Below are positions 1-6,982 of a DNA stretch of 32,562 nucleotides, in pieces. Within the stretch, counting starts at the first letter, position 1. Each line of letters begins with the position of its first letter. The translations under genes were made by a program, and so were the position numbers. The DNA comes from Gammaproteobacteria bacterium (lineage in GTDB: Bacteria; Pseudomonadota; Gammaproteobacteria; Steroidobacterales; Steroidobacteraceae), in contig JAQGOG010000032.1 of assembly GCA_028293765.1 (NCBI GenBank), positions 1 to 32,562 of the forward strand. The letters are read 5' to 3'. The notes beneath the pieces are model-generated. The model was not told the DNA's origin and ran no database searches. It was given only the letters and a program-made list of their open reading frames with translations.

Positions 1-112
1 GCAGTCCCTGCAGCCAGCGCACGTTCGTCGGCGTATCGCCAACGCGATCGGGCCACGCGAGCAGCGCTCGCCGCCACAGTCCCTGGAGTCCGGATATATC
101 CGAGAGCATCAT
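1..112 (-). CDS. Partial conserved hypothetical protein (N-terminus only)
   Basis: An open frame runs from tandem ATG codons (112 and 109, minus strand) off the left edge, giving 37 residues. The start reads SDISGLQGLWRRALLAWPD, followed by a stretch ending VRWLQGL. The Trp/Arg-rich 'LW+R...WPD...D..T.VRWLQG' pattern is what I recall from a family of uncharacterised bacterial proteins that begin this way. It is divergent from the carbon-nitrogen hydrolase, with about 37 bases between the two starts. No function can be given. The frame is short, so it could be chance, but the residue pattern argues for coding. Confidence 0.45.
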   Translation of the reverse strand, partial: MMLSDISGLQGLWRRALLAWPDRVGDTPTNVRWLQGL

Positions 113-149
113 GTGAACAGTAACGCATCCAGCGGTCGTGGCGAAACAA

Positions 150-965
150 ATGAAACTGGCTTTATGGCAGACGGGCGGGTTCCCCGCGGATGTGGCCGCT
201 AACCTTGCGGCGTTGGAAACGACGGCACAGGCCGCTGCCGCCGAGGGCGCTACGCTGGTGTTATGTCCGGAATGCTGGCTCTGCGGTTACAACATCGGCG
301 CTGCCGTGACGGCGCTGGCGGAGTCTAGCGATGGCGCCTCGGCGCGGCACGTTGCCGACGTTGCACGCCGCAATGACATCGCGATCGCATATGGTTACGC
401 CGAACGGGACGCGCAAAACGGCCGCATTTACAATGCGGTACAGGTCATCGGCCCCGATGGGTCGGTGCTGTCCCATTACCGCAAGACCCACCTGTTCGGC
501 CCTGAGGAGCGCGCTGTTTACCATCCCGGCGGCCGTTTCGAGCCGCCTTTTCAGTTCGGCGGGCTCAAGTTCGGCCTGCTGATCTGCTATGACGTCGAAT
601 ATCCCGAAGCCGCGCGCAGCGTGGCTCTGCTCGGGGCTGACGTCCTTCTGGTGCCGACCGCGCTGAGCGAGGAGTATGCGGCGGTCCCGGATTTCATCGT
701 GCCGGCGCGCTCGGTCGAAAATCAGATCTTCGTGGCCTATTGCAATCGTGTCGGCGTGGAAAACGGCATGCGGTTCCTCGGCCGCTCCTGCCTCACCGGC
801 CCGGATGGCAAAGCATTGGCCGCGGCCGGTGCTGGGGACGCTCTGATCGTAAGCGAAATCAGCAAACACGCCGGGCCGCCGGCAGCGCGAGGTTTCCCTT
901 ACCTATGCGACAGAAGGCCCGAGCTGTACGCTCTTTTGACATCCAACTCCGACGTACGGTGTTAG
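150..965 (+). CDS. Carbon-nitrogen (nitrilase-family) hydrolase, 5-aminopentanamidase-like
   Basis: About 271 residues, covering one complete nitrilase fold. From the ATG at 150 the Glu-Lys-Cys triad is Glu41 (in LCPECWLCGYN), Lys112 (in YRKTHLFGPEE) and Cys146 (in LLICYDVEYPE). The spacing and flanking residues resemble aliphatic amidases of the DavA group (5-aminovaleramide to 5-aminovalerate in lysine catabolism) and related 4-guanidinobutyramidases. This is recall of the family, not a search. The enzyme should be cytoplasmic, since there is no signal peptide. A GTG at 138 is an alternative start. Neither start has a clear ribosome site; I prefer 150 because the family begins directly with the first beta strand (MKLALWQTGG). 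It lies upstream of the riboswitch and so is not controlled by it, though proximity hints at nitrogen metabolism. The exact amide substrate is unknown. Confidence 0.85.
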   Translation: MKLALWQTGGFPADVAANLAALETTAQAAAAEGATLVLCPECWLCGYNIGAAVTALAESSDGASARHVADVARRNDIAIAYGYAERDAQNGRIYNAVQVIGPDGSVLSHYRKTHLFGPEERAVYHPGGRFEPPFQFGGLKFGLLICYDVEYPEAARSVALLGADVLLVPTALSEEYAAVPDFIVPARSVENQIFVAYCNRVGVENGMRFLGRSCLTGPDGKALAAAGAGDALIVSEISKHAGPPAARGFPYLCDRRPELYALLTSNSDVRC

Positions 966-1119
966 GGCAGACAGCCTCCGGCCTGCTCCGCTCTGGTGCG
1001 CGCTCGGCTGGCCGGCGTGAGTCGTACGGCCGCGCACCTCACTCGTAAGCCACTATTTTCTAAGGTGAATGTCCGGTCCCGAGGCCTGCGCCCGAGAGGC
1101 CGGCACGAGCTTTGCAACC
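966..1119. other. Intergenic stretch before the riboswitch
   Basis: Noncoding sequence between the hydrolase stop and the riboswitch core. It must hold the promoter of the receptor operon, but I see no convincing -35/-10 pair. An AT-richer patch near 1060-1075 (CTATTTTCTAAGG) is the only candidate and is weak. Small frames here read as shadows. Confidence 0.4.
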
Positions 1120-1260
1120 GCTCTTCGCAAAATGTGCGTCTAGGGTTCCGGCCCGTCTTCAGCGGCGGGCGGCTGGTCCGAGAGAGGCAGTCCACGCGCA
1201 GGCGAAGCGTGCGTGGATACACGGCGGGATAAAAGCCCGGGAGATCTGATTGCGGGGAGA
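1120..1260 (+). ncRNA. Guanidine-I (ykkC-type) riboswitch aptamer
   Basis: The conserved ykkC blocks occur in order: TCTAGGGTTCCG (1139-1150), CTGGTCCGAGAG (1173-1184), and a 3' block at 1220-1244 that includes ACGGCGGGATAAAAGCC followed by CGGGAGA. Two variable stems lie between them: GCCCG/CGGGC (1151-1155 with 1166-1170) and an 8-bp stem CCACGCGC (1192-1199) with 1209-1216. A possible closing pair is CGCAA (1126-1130) with TTGCG (1250-1254), but P1 is otherwise weak. Subtype-1 ykkC RNAs bind guanidinium and turn on export or degradation genes. Closely related subtype-2 RNAs sense ppGpp, PRPP or nucleoside diphosphates, so a covariance model should settle the subtype. It lies in the sense orientation ahead of the TonB receptor and permease. 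Confidence 0.9.
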
Positions 1261-1286
1261 CTGTCGTGTCCCCGGGACGATCTCCC
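1239..1286 (+). promoter_or_regulatory. Riboswitch expression platform (competing stem)
   Basis: GGGAGATC (1239-1246), the 3' end of the aptamer, is perfectly complementary to GATCTCCC (1279-1286). Inside it CGGGGA (1253-1258) pairs with TCCCCG (1269-1274) around a 10-base loop. Forming this stem would take the conserved GGGAGA away from the aptamer, as expected of a ykkC switch. No T-run follows, so this is not a textbook intrinsic terminator. Control could be Rho-dependent or translational. That last point is inference. Confidence 0.65.
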
Positions 1287-1366
1287 ATACAGGGGAAAAT
1301 CCCGGTAGTGCGCGTAGTCGCCCCGCAAATGCGATAGCTGCATCTTGCTCGAGGAGACCGCGCGCC

Positions 1367-3802
1367 GTGCAAAAAAACAAAATCGTTCAGCCCTCCGCCT
1401 ATCTGAAAGCGACCTCGGTGACGGCCGCCGTCCTGACGGCTTTGTACGGCCCGCCTGCTCATGCGGACGAAAACGGCCTGACCGAAGTCACCGTGACGGC
1501 AACCCGCCGCGCGAACTCCGTTCAGAACGTTCCAATCAGTATTACGGCGGTCACCGGCGAGCAGCTCGAGCAGGCCGGAATCCAGGACATCTCGGGGCTC
1601 GCGCACTCGATGGCGGGCGTCAACTTTACGGACAAAGGTCCGTTTGGCGGCGTCAACGGCGCCACGCTCATCATTCGAGGCTTGAATAGTGAAGCAACGG
1701 CAGGGCAGCTGGCTCTCGCGACCCCGATCGAGCCACCCGTCGCCACGTATGTCGACGATACGCCGTTGTTCGTCAACCTCCGGCTGCAGGATCTCGACCA
1801 TGTCGAAATCCTGCGGGGTCCACAGGGCACGTTGTATGGCTCTGGCTCGCTCGGCGGCACGATCCGGTTCGTGCAGAATGCACCGGATCCGCGTGCCTTC
1901 GACGCCAAGGTCGAGGTGGGCGTGAGCGACACGGCACACACCCACGCACCCAACGAAGACGTAAACGGCATGGTCAACTTGCCTGTGTCCGATACATTCG
2001 CGGTGCGCCTGAATGCCGGCTTGACGGACGAGGCCGGGTTCATCGACACACCGAATCTCTACAAGCTCGACGCGGCGGGAGCGCCGGTTCTGGCGCAGCC
2101 GGGAAACTTCCAGAGCCCACCCGCAATGACTTCCGCAAAAGGGACCAATTCCTACGGCTACAGGAATGCGCGCGTTGCCGCTCTGTGGAAGCCGAACGAC
2201 GACTTCCACGCGCAGCTGTCCTATTACCATCAGCTGTCGACGGCCAGCGGCTTTCCGCAAGCAGCGCCTCTTTTGGGTCTCCATTCACTGCAATCGACAG
2301 ATCACACGCGCGGCTCCACCCGTGACAAGGTCGACGTGGCGGCGCTCACGCTGGAATACGACTTGGGCTTCGCGACGCTCACTTCGAACAGCTCGTGGTC
2401 GAACCACGATAACCATACGGACAGCGATCTCACGGGGCTGTATTCCTCCTTCCCATTCTATCCGTCGCTATACGGAGCGAATCCGCGCGTGCTGGTCACC
2501 GGCCACGACAAGCTCAGCGACAAACCCTGGTCGCAGGAGATCCGCCTCGCCTCGGCCACCGGCGGTAAATTCGAATGGGTGGCCGGAGTGTATTTCAAGG
2601 ACCAGAAGACCAACATCACGGAGCACGAGTTCTACCCTGGGTATCTCGACTACTTCAACGCCTGCGTTCCCGTGTACGGGGTCAGCGCCGGGGATGGTGT
2701 CACACCTTCAGAGTGCGGGATCGGACAGACGGCGTACACCGAAAACCCGCCGACCTACATCAACGGTATCCCGATCGTCAAAGACCAGGCCTACATCGGC
2801 GACTTCCAGACGCATTTCAAGGACCTGGCAACCTTTGGCGAAATCACCTGGCATGCCACTTCCGCGTGGAGCCTCACCGGCGGGGCGCGTCTCTTCAAGC
2901 AATCACTGTCGCAAGCGCAGCAGACAGGTCTGCTGTTCGATGGCGCGGCATCCATCGACAGTCATTCGCTGAGCGACTCGTGGCGACGTGTGCTGTGGAA
3001 GGTCAATACGGCCTATCAGCTCGACCCCACTAACCTCGTCTATGCGACCTGGTCGCAGGGGTTCCGGCGCGGTAGCGTGAACGCCCTGCCCTCGAGCGAG
3101 ACGGCCGTCGGATACGTAACGGACCCGGGCCTGTACAAAGTAACGCCCGATACCGCCGACAACTACGAAATAGGCGTGAAGGGGACCTTGCTGAATCGCA
3201 TCCGTTATTCCGCGGCCGTCTTCGACATTCAATGGCACAACGTCGAGGAGGGGGCGCAGCTAACGCCGCTCGTGCTGCCCGGAGCGGTCAACGTTGGTAA
3301 TGCGTACAGCCGCGGCGTCGAGGCGGAGGTGTTCGTCAGTTTCAACAGTCATCTCAGCGCCCAGCTCGACTATACCTACGATCAGACGAAGCTGACGTCA
3401 TACAACGCGTTAGCCTTGGCTGGATTGTCCGTCCCGCCGCCCCCGGTTGGCGCGCCGCTCCCGGGCACGCCGAAGAACAGTCTGGCGATCGGGCTGACGT
3501 ACGGCAACGTCATGATGGGGAATGGAGAGCTTCGTTACGCAGTCAACGCGCATTACCAGAGCTCGGTCGTGCCCGCGCTCTCGGCCACGATTCCCGTCGT
3601 AGGGGGGTATACGATGGTGGACACCCGCGTGAGCTATACGTTGCCTCATTGGGTAGTGACGGTGTACTGCAACAATCTGACCAACAACCTCGGCGTCAGC
3701 TCGTACTCGGATCCGTTCAACTATGCGCAGTTCTACCAGGCGATCGTCTCCCAGCCCCGTACGATCGGTGTGACGGTAGGCTATTCATTTAAAGAGCACT
3801 GA
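1367..3802 (+). CDS. TonB-dependent outer-membrane receptor (riboswitch-controlled)
   Basis: A receptor of about 811 residues that should import a scarce ligand across the outer membrane using TonB-ExbBD energy. From the GTG at 1367 there is a signal peptide ending near AHA (33), a TonB box at LTEVTVTATRR (38-48), a plug domain with VEILRGPQGTLYGSGSLGG, and a long alternating beta-barrel. The C-terminus is GYSF plus a short KEH tail rather than ending on the usual aromatic residue. The frame is open further upstream to 1250, but that part overlaps the riboswitch. GAGGAG at 1351-1356 sits 10 bases before the GTG, which fixes the start. The NCS1 permease follows 17 bases downstream. The ligand cannot be read from sequence. 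The upstream RNA suggests guanidine or a guanidino compound, but receptors of this broad type also take siderophores, sugars and aromatics. Confidence 0.93.
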   Translation: MQKNKIVQPSAYLKATSVTAAVLTALYGPPAHADENGLTEVTVTATRRANSVQNVPISITAVTGEQLEQAGIQDISGLAHSMAGVNFTDKGPFGGVNGATLIIRGLNSEATAGQLALATPIEPPVATYVDDTPLFVNLRLQDLDHVEILRGPQGTLYGSGSLGGTIRFVQNAPDPRAFDAKVEVGVSDTAHTHAPNEDVNGMVNLPVSDTFAVRLNAGLTDEAGFIDTPNLYKLDAAGAPVLAQPGNFQSPPAMTSAKGTNSYGYRNARVAALWKPNDDFHAQLSYYHQLSTASGFPQAAPLLGLHSLQSTDHTRGSTRDKVDVAALTLEYDLGFATLTSNSSWSNHDNHTDSDLTGLYSSFPFYPSLYGANPRVLVTGHDKLSDKPWSQEIRLASATGGKFEWVAGVYFKDQKTNITEHEFYPGYLDYFNACVPVYGVSAGDGVTPSECGIGQTAYTENPPTYINGIPIVKDQAYIGDFQTHFKDLATFGEITWHATSAWSLTGGARLFKQSLSQAQQTGLLFDGAASIDSHSLSDSWRRVLWKVNTAYQLDPTNLVYATWSQGFRRGSVNALPSSETAVGYVTDPGLYKVTPDTADNYEIGVKGTLLNRIRYSAAVFDIQWHNVEEGAQLTPLVLPGAVNVGNAYSRGVEAEVFVSFNSHLSAQLDYTYDQTKLTSYNALALAGLSVPPPPVGAPLPGTPKNSLAIGLTYGNVMMGNGELRYAVNAHYQSSVVPALSATIPVVGGYTMVDTRVSYTLPHWVVTVYCNNLTNNLGVSSYSDPFNYAQFYQAIVSQPRTIGVTVGYSFKEH

Positions 3803-3819
3803 AGAGGCGCGCGGCGGCC

Positions 3820-5259
3820 GTGACGGTCGAAAGCAAGTCGATCGACTACGTCGCCGAGCACGAGCGTCACGGTCGCGTGATCGATCAGGCTACCTTCTGG
3901 TTCCTGGGGAATTTCCACTTCTTCACGATCGCGATCGGCTTCGTGGGCCCGAGCATGGGCCTGAGTCTCGGCTACACGACGCTCGCCGGGGCGCTGGGCA
4001 TCCTTTTCGGAACGCTGTTCGCAGCCTTTCATGCGTCACAGGGGGCGGAGCTCGGCCTGCCGCAGATGATTCAATCGCGCGCGCAGTTTGGCTTTCGAGG
4101 CGTAGTCGTGGTTCTGGCCGGAACGTTGCTCACATTCGTCGGCTTCAATGTCGCCGACAGCGTGCTGACGGCCCATGGGCTCAACGGGATTCTCGGCTGG
4201 GACGGCAAGCCAGTCACGCTGGTCATTTCGGCCGCCGCGGCGCTGCTCGCTATTTATGGCCACGACTGGCTGCATCGCATCTTTCGCTGGTGCTTCCTGT
4301 TATGTCTGCCGCTGTATGGCCTGCTCACCCTGGCGATCGTGGCCGGCAGGATTCCCGCGCCGCATCCCACCGGAGGCGGCTTTTCTGCTACCGCGTTTTT
4401 TGCGCAGTTTGCCGCGAGTGCCAGCTACAATATTGCCTACGCGCCTTCCGTCTCCGACTATTCTCGATACCTTCCGCGCGGTACGAATCGGCGCGCGATC
4501 ATCGCGGCCGTATATGCCGGTGCCTCATCTTCAGCGATCTGGCTGATTGCCGTTGGCGCCTGGCTGGCGACGCGCCTCGGAGCCTCCGACGGTCTCGTGG
4601 CATTGAACGACGCTGGTAACATCGTGTTCCCGGGTTTCGGTGTGTTGCTGTCACTTGCCTCGGTCGCGGCGCTGACGGCGGCCATGGGTCTCAATGCGTA
4701 TAGTGGCATGTTGACGGTCGTCACTGCATTGAGCTCACTCTTCGAGATGCGACCGACCGGTCGGCTTCGAACGATTACGATTGTCGCGCTGGCTCTGGTC
4801 TGGGTGGCGCTTGCGTTCGCGAGCAGCGCGAATTCGATCGAGCTGTTGTTCGCGGTGCTCACGATGATGCTGTATCTGCTGATTCCCTGGACCGCGATCA
4901 ATCTGATCGATTACTTCTTTGTCCGTCGCGGACGCTACGCCATTACGCAGTTATTCGTGCCCGACGGCATCTATGGCGCCTGGGGCGCGCGAGGTCTGGT
5001 CGCTTACGCCACAGGCTTTGCCGCCACACTGCCATTTCTAGTATTGCCCGCCGTCTACATGGGACCTGCGGCCCGGGCGCTGGGCGGGCTGGATCTCGGC
5101 TGGCTGGTCGGGCTGTTGGTTTCCGGCGCGGTTTATTTGGGGCTCGCGCGCTCGTTCGACGCGACGAGCGAAGCCGCGGCCATCCGCGAAAGCGAAATTG
5201 CGCTCGACCGCGTCCCGTCCGTGACACAGGTTGCCTGCCCCGCCATCGCGGTTTTGTAG
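3820..5259 (+). CDS. NCS1-family permease (cytosine/purine/allantoin type)
   Basis: A 479-residue integral inner-membrane protein with about 12 hydrophobic segments, the usual length for nucleobase:cation symporter-1 proteins. Diagnostic stretches are SRAQFGFRG (86-94), the loop APSVSDYSRYLP (208-219) and INLIDYFFVRRGRY near 370. NCS1 members carry cytosine, purines, uracil, allantoin, hydantoins or thiamine-like rings with Na+ or H+. The gene starts at GTG 3820 with GAAGAGG at 3801-3807, right after the receptor stop. The two genes are therefore almost certainly one transcript under the riboswitch, forming an outer-to-inner membrane relay. NCS1 proteins are not the usual guanidine exporters (SMR family), so this points to import of a nitrogen-rich compound. 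Substrate not determinable here. Confidence 0.9.
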   Translation: MTVESKSIDYVAEHERHGRVIDQATFWFLGNFHFFTIAIGFVGPSMGLSLGYTTLAGALGILFGTLFAAFHASQGAELGLPQMIQSRAQFGFRGVVVVLAGTLLTFVGFNVADSVLTAHGLNGILGWDGKPVTLVISAAAALLAIYGHDWLHRIFRWCFLLCLPLYGLLTLAIVAGRIPAPHPTGGGFSATAFFAQFAASASYNIAYAPSVSDYSRYLPRGTNRRAIIAAVYAGASSSAIWLIAVGAWLATRLGASDGLVALNDAGNIVFPGFGVLLSLASVAALTAAMGLNAYSGMLTVVTALSSLFEMRPTGRLRTITIVALALVWVALAFASSANSIELLFAVLTMMLYLLIPWTAINLIDYFFVRRGRYAITQLFVPDGIYGAWGARGLVAYATGFAATLPFLVLPAVYMGPAARALGGLDLGWLVGLLVSGAVYLGLARSFDATSEAAAIRESEIALDRVPSVTQVACPAIAVL

Positions 5260-5368
5260 GCGAGCTCTGACAAGCGCGCGCGGCCAACGCACGACAGACT
5301 TCGTTCGACCGTCCCGCTAGCTTCGGGAAAGTGACGCCCAGCGCGTGAGCCATCGACGGAGATTTCAC

Positions 5369-5878
5369 ATGCCAGAACAGCAGACAATCGCGAGAGCCCG
5401 CAAGGACAAACGTCAGGGCAAGTCCGCGAGTACTCAGGCCGGCGAATTCGTGCGTCAGGAAATGGAGCATATCCGTGAAGGCAAGCATGGCGCGCGCTCG
5501 ACGAAGCAGGCTATCGCAATAGGTCTTTCGGAGGCACGGCGTGCGGGTGTCGACTTAAAGCCGCCAAAAAAGGGGACGACGTCCGAAAAGACTCGTAAGA
5601 GCGCGACTCGGGCCTATGCCCGTGGTCACGGTGCTCCGGCGCGCGCGAAGTCCACTGCCAAGCGATCCCGTGCAACCTCACAGGCGTTGAAGCGCGAAGG
5701 GCGCAGCGCGGCTTCACCGCGTGCGCTTGCACGGCAGGCAAAATCGAGCGCACGCCGTCGGACGAGCGCCGAACGTTCGGGGGCGGCCCGTAAAGCATCA
5801 CGCACCAAGGGTCCTTCAGAGCGTTCGGCTGCCGCTCGGAAGGCTGCACGGACGCGCGAGACGCGCGCTCATGCGTGA
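5369..5878 (+). CDS. DUF6496 histone-H1-like basic protein
   Basis: About 169 residues, strongly Lys/Arg/Ala/Ser-rich. The N-terminal third (QTIARARKDKRQGKSAS to about residue 60, with GEFVRQEMEHIREGKHGARS) matches what I know of DUF6496. The rest is a low-complexity tail with a near-repeat: AERSGAARKASRTKGP followed by SERSAAARKAARTRET. Such tails resemble histone H1 / AlgP-like nucleoid proteins, so DNA or RNA binding is likely but inferred. The ATG at 5369 has GGAG at about 5358; an in-frame GTG at 5345 is less likely. The EF-hand gene starts within its last codons, so the two are translationally coupled. Confidence 0.8.
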   Translation: MPEQQTIARARKDKRQGKSASTQAGEFVRQEMEHIREGKHGARSTKQAIAIGLSEARRAGVDLKPPKKGTTSEKTRKSATRAYARGHGAPARAKSTAKRSRATSQALKREGRSAASPRALARQAKSSARRRTSAERSGAARKASRTKGPSERSAAARKAARTRETRAHA

Positions 5879-6122
5879 TCGAACCACCCTGGACTACGTT
5901 AAGCCGAGTGCCGAGGAGCGAGGACGGTTACGCGAGGATTTCGATTTCAACGACCTCAACCACGACGGGCGCTTGACGCTTGGGGAATTCATTCGCTTCA
6001 TGCGCAGCTTGGACGAGGACCTGACCGCGGAGCAATGCCAGATTGGCTTCGATGAGATCGACACCAATCGCGACGGCGTCATCGAATTCGAGGAATTCGT
6101 GGCGTGGTCGCTGGGAAAATAA
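5871..6122 (+). CDS. Small EF-hand calcium-binding protein
   Basis: An 83-residue protein with two canonical 12-residue EF-hand loops, DLNHDGRLTLGE and DTNRDGVIEFEE. Each has Asp/Asn at positions 1, 3 and 5, Gly at 6 and Glu at 12, so both should bind Ca2+. There is no signal peptide, so it is presumably cytosolic. The ATG at 5871 overlaps the preceding stop, and there is an open frame upstream that belongs to the DUF6496 gene. It is flanked by DUF6496 and DUF3175 genes on the same strand. Its role is unknown; calcium buffering or sensing is the family expectation. Confidence 0.85.
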   Translation: MRDRTTLDYVKPSAEERGRLREDFDFNDLNHDGRLTLGEFIRFMRSLDEDLTAEQCQIGFDEIDTNRDGVIEFEEFVAWSLGK

Positions 6123-6147
6123 TCCTGACGAAGCGGAGGTAATCTTA

Positions 6148-6501
6148 GTGGCAGCCAAGCGCGCGAAACGAGTTGCCAAGACAGGTAAGCGAGCAGCCGG
6201 CCGGAGTCAGGTAAAATCCGCCAGGAAATGGTCCGCAGGGGTCATGCAGCGCAGCGATGCGCTCGACCTCGAAAGTGGCGTGTTCAAGGCGCGCAGCGCC
6301 AAGCAGGTCGCGCTGTCGTTGAAGCGGTCGGCTGAGGCGAGCGGGCGGCGCAAGTCGACGCCCTTCAGGTCCGCGATGTCCATGCTCAATTTCGAGATCA
6401 ACCGGGGCGGCAAAAATCTGTCCGCCGAGCGCAAACGGGTGCTGAACCAGGCCAAGGTGGAACTTCGCAAGGTATTTCATCGGGAGCCGGCTCGCCCGTG
6501 A
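6148..6501 (+). CDS. DUF3175 family basic protein
   Basis: About 117 residues. A Lys/Arg-rich lead precedes a core beginning KWSAGVMQRSDALDLESGVF, then KQVALSLKRSAEAS, RRKSTPFRSAMSMLNF and NRGGKNLSAERKRVLNQAK. I recognise this as DUF3175, a small family of unknown function often found in stress or accessory gene groups. The GTG at 6148 is preceded by GCGGAGG (6133-6139), giving ideal spacing. The earlier in-frame ATG at 6043 lies inside the EF-hand gene and is rejected. The charge suggests nucleic-acid association, but no domain proves it. Confidence 0.8.
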   Translation: MAAKRAKRVAKTGKRAAGRSQVKSARKWSAGVMQRSDALDLESGVFKARSAKQVALSLKRSAEASGRRKSTPFRSAMSMLNFEINRGGKNLSAERKRVLNQAKVELRKVFHREPARP

Positions 6502-6544
6502 CGCGCGGGCGCGCGACCTACTTCTATCAGGGAGCATTGGGCCC

Positions 6545-6934
6545 ATGGTGCGAACATCGACCCTGAGCGACGCGATGAGGGATTGCGTCGAGGACTGTCA
6601 GCGTTGCCACGCGGAGTGCCTCGAAGCCGCGATGAACCTGTGTCTCGACATGGGCGGGTCGCATACGGAACCGGAGCACTTCCGCCTGATGATCAGTTCC
6701 GCGACGCTCTGCCAGAGCGCCGCGGATCTGTTGTTGAGTGGCTCCGCGTTTCATGAGCGGCAATGCGCGCTGTGTGCCGTCGCATGCGAGGCGTGCGCGC
6801 AAAGCTGCGAAGAAATCGGTGGAATGGAGCAGTGCGTAGAGCTGTGCCGTCGATGCGCGCAGAGTTGCAGAGATATGAGCGGCGACACGCCACGCGACCG
6901 CTCGGCCGCTAAGCACCGACCCACCGCTTCGTAG
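6545..6934 (+). CDS. Cys-rich four-helix-bundle protein (DUF326 / Csp-like)
   Basis: A 129-residue protein with 15 cysteines in helical spacing: CVEDCQRCHAEC near the N-terminus, then QCALCAVACEACAQSC and QCVELCRRCAQSC. Regular CxxxC/CxxC spacing along amphipathic helices is the signature of the DUF326 ferredoxin-like or copper-storage (Csp) four-helix bundles, which hold Cu(I) inside the bundle. No Tat or Sec signal is visible, which would make it a cytosolic Csp3-like type. No copper regulator or exporter is nearby, so metal identity is inferred from family only. It ends a run of four same-strand small genes and faces the GlxA-type regulator tail to tail. Confidence 0.8.
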   Translation: MVRTSTLSDAMRDCVEDCQRCHAECLEAAMNLCLDMGGSHTEPEHFRLMISSATLCQSAADLLLSGSAFHERQCALCAVACEACAQSCEEIGGMEQCVELCRRCAQSCRDMSGDTPRDRSAAKHRPTAS

Positions 6935-6982
6935 GTACCTCTAAGAACGTCAGGTATCCCTTGAACGCCGGGTGCGGAACTC

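Noticed and set aside
1250..1366. N-terminal extension of the TonB receptor to the first in-frame ATG
   Set aside because: It would lie within the riboswitch expression platform, adds no signal peptide, and a better GTG with GAGGAG exists at 1367.
962..2284. 440-codon minus-strand frame over the riboswitch and receptor start
   Set aside because: Composition is Arg-rich and motif-free, and it overlaps the riboswitch and the receptor gene. Antisense shadow.
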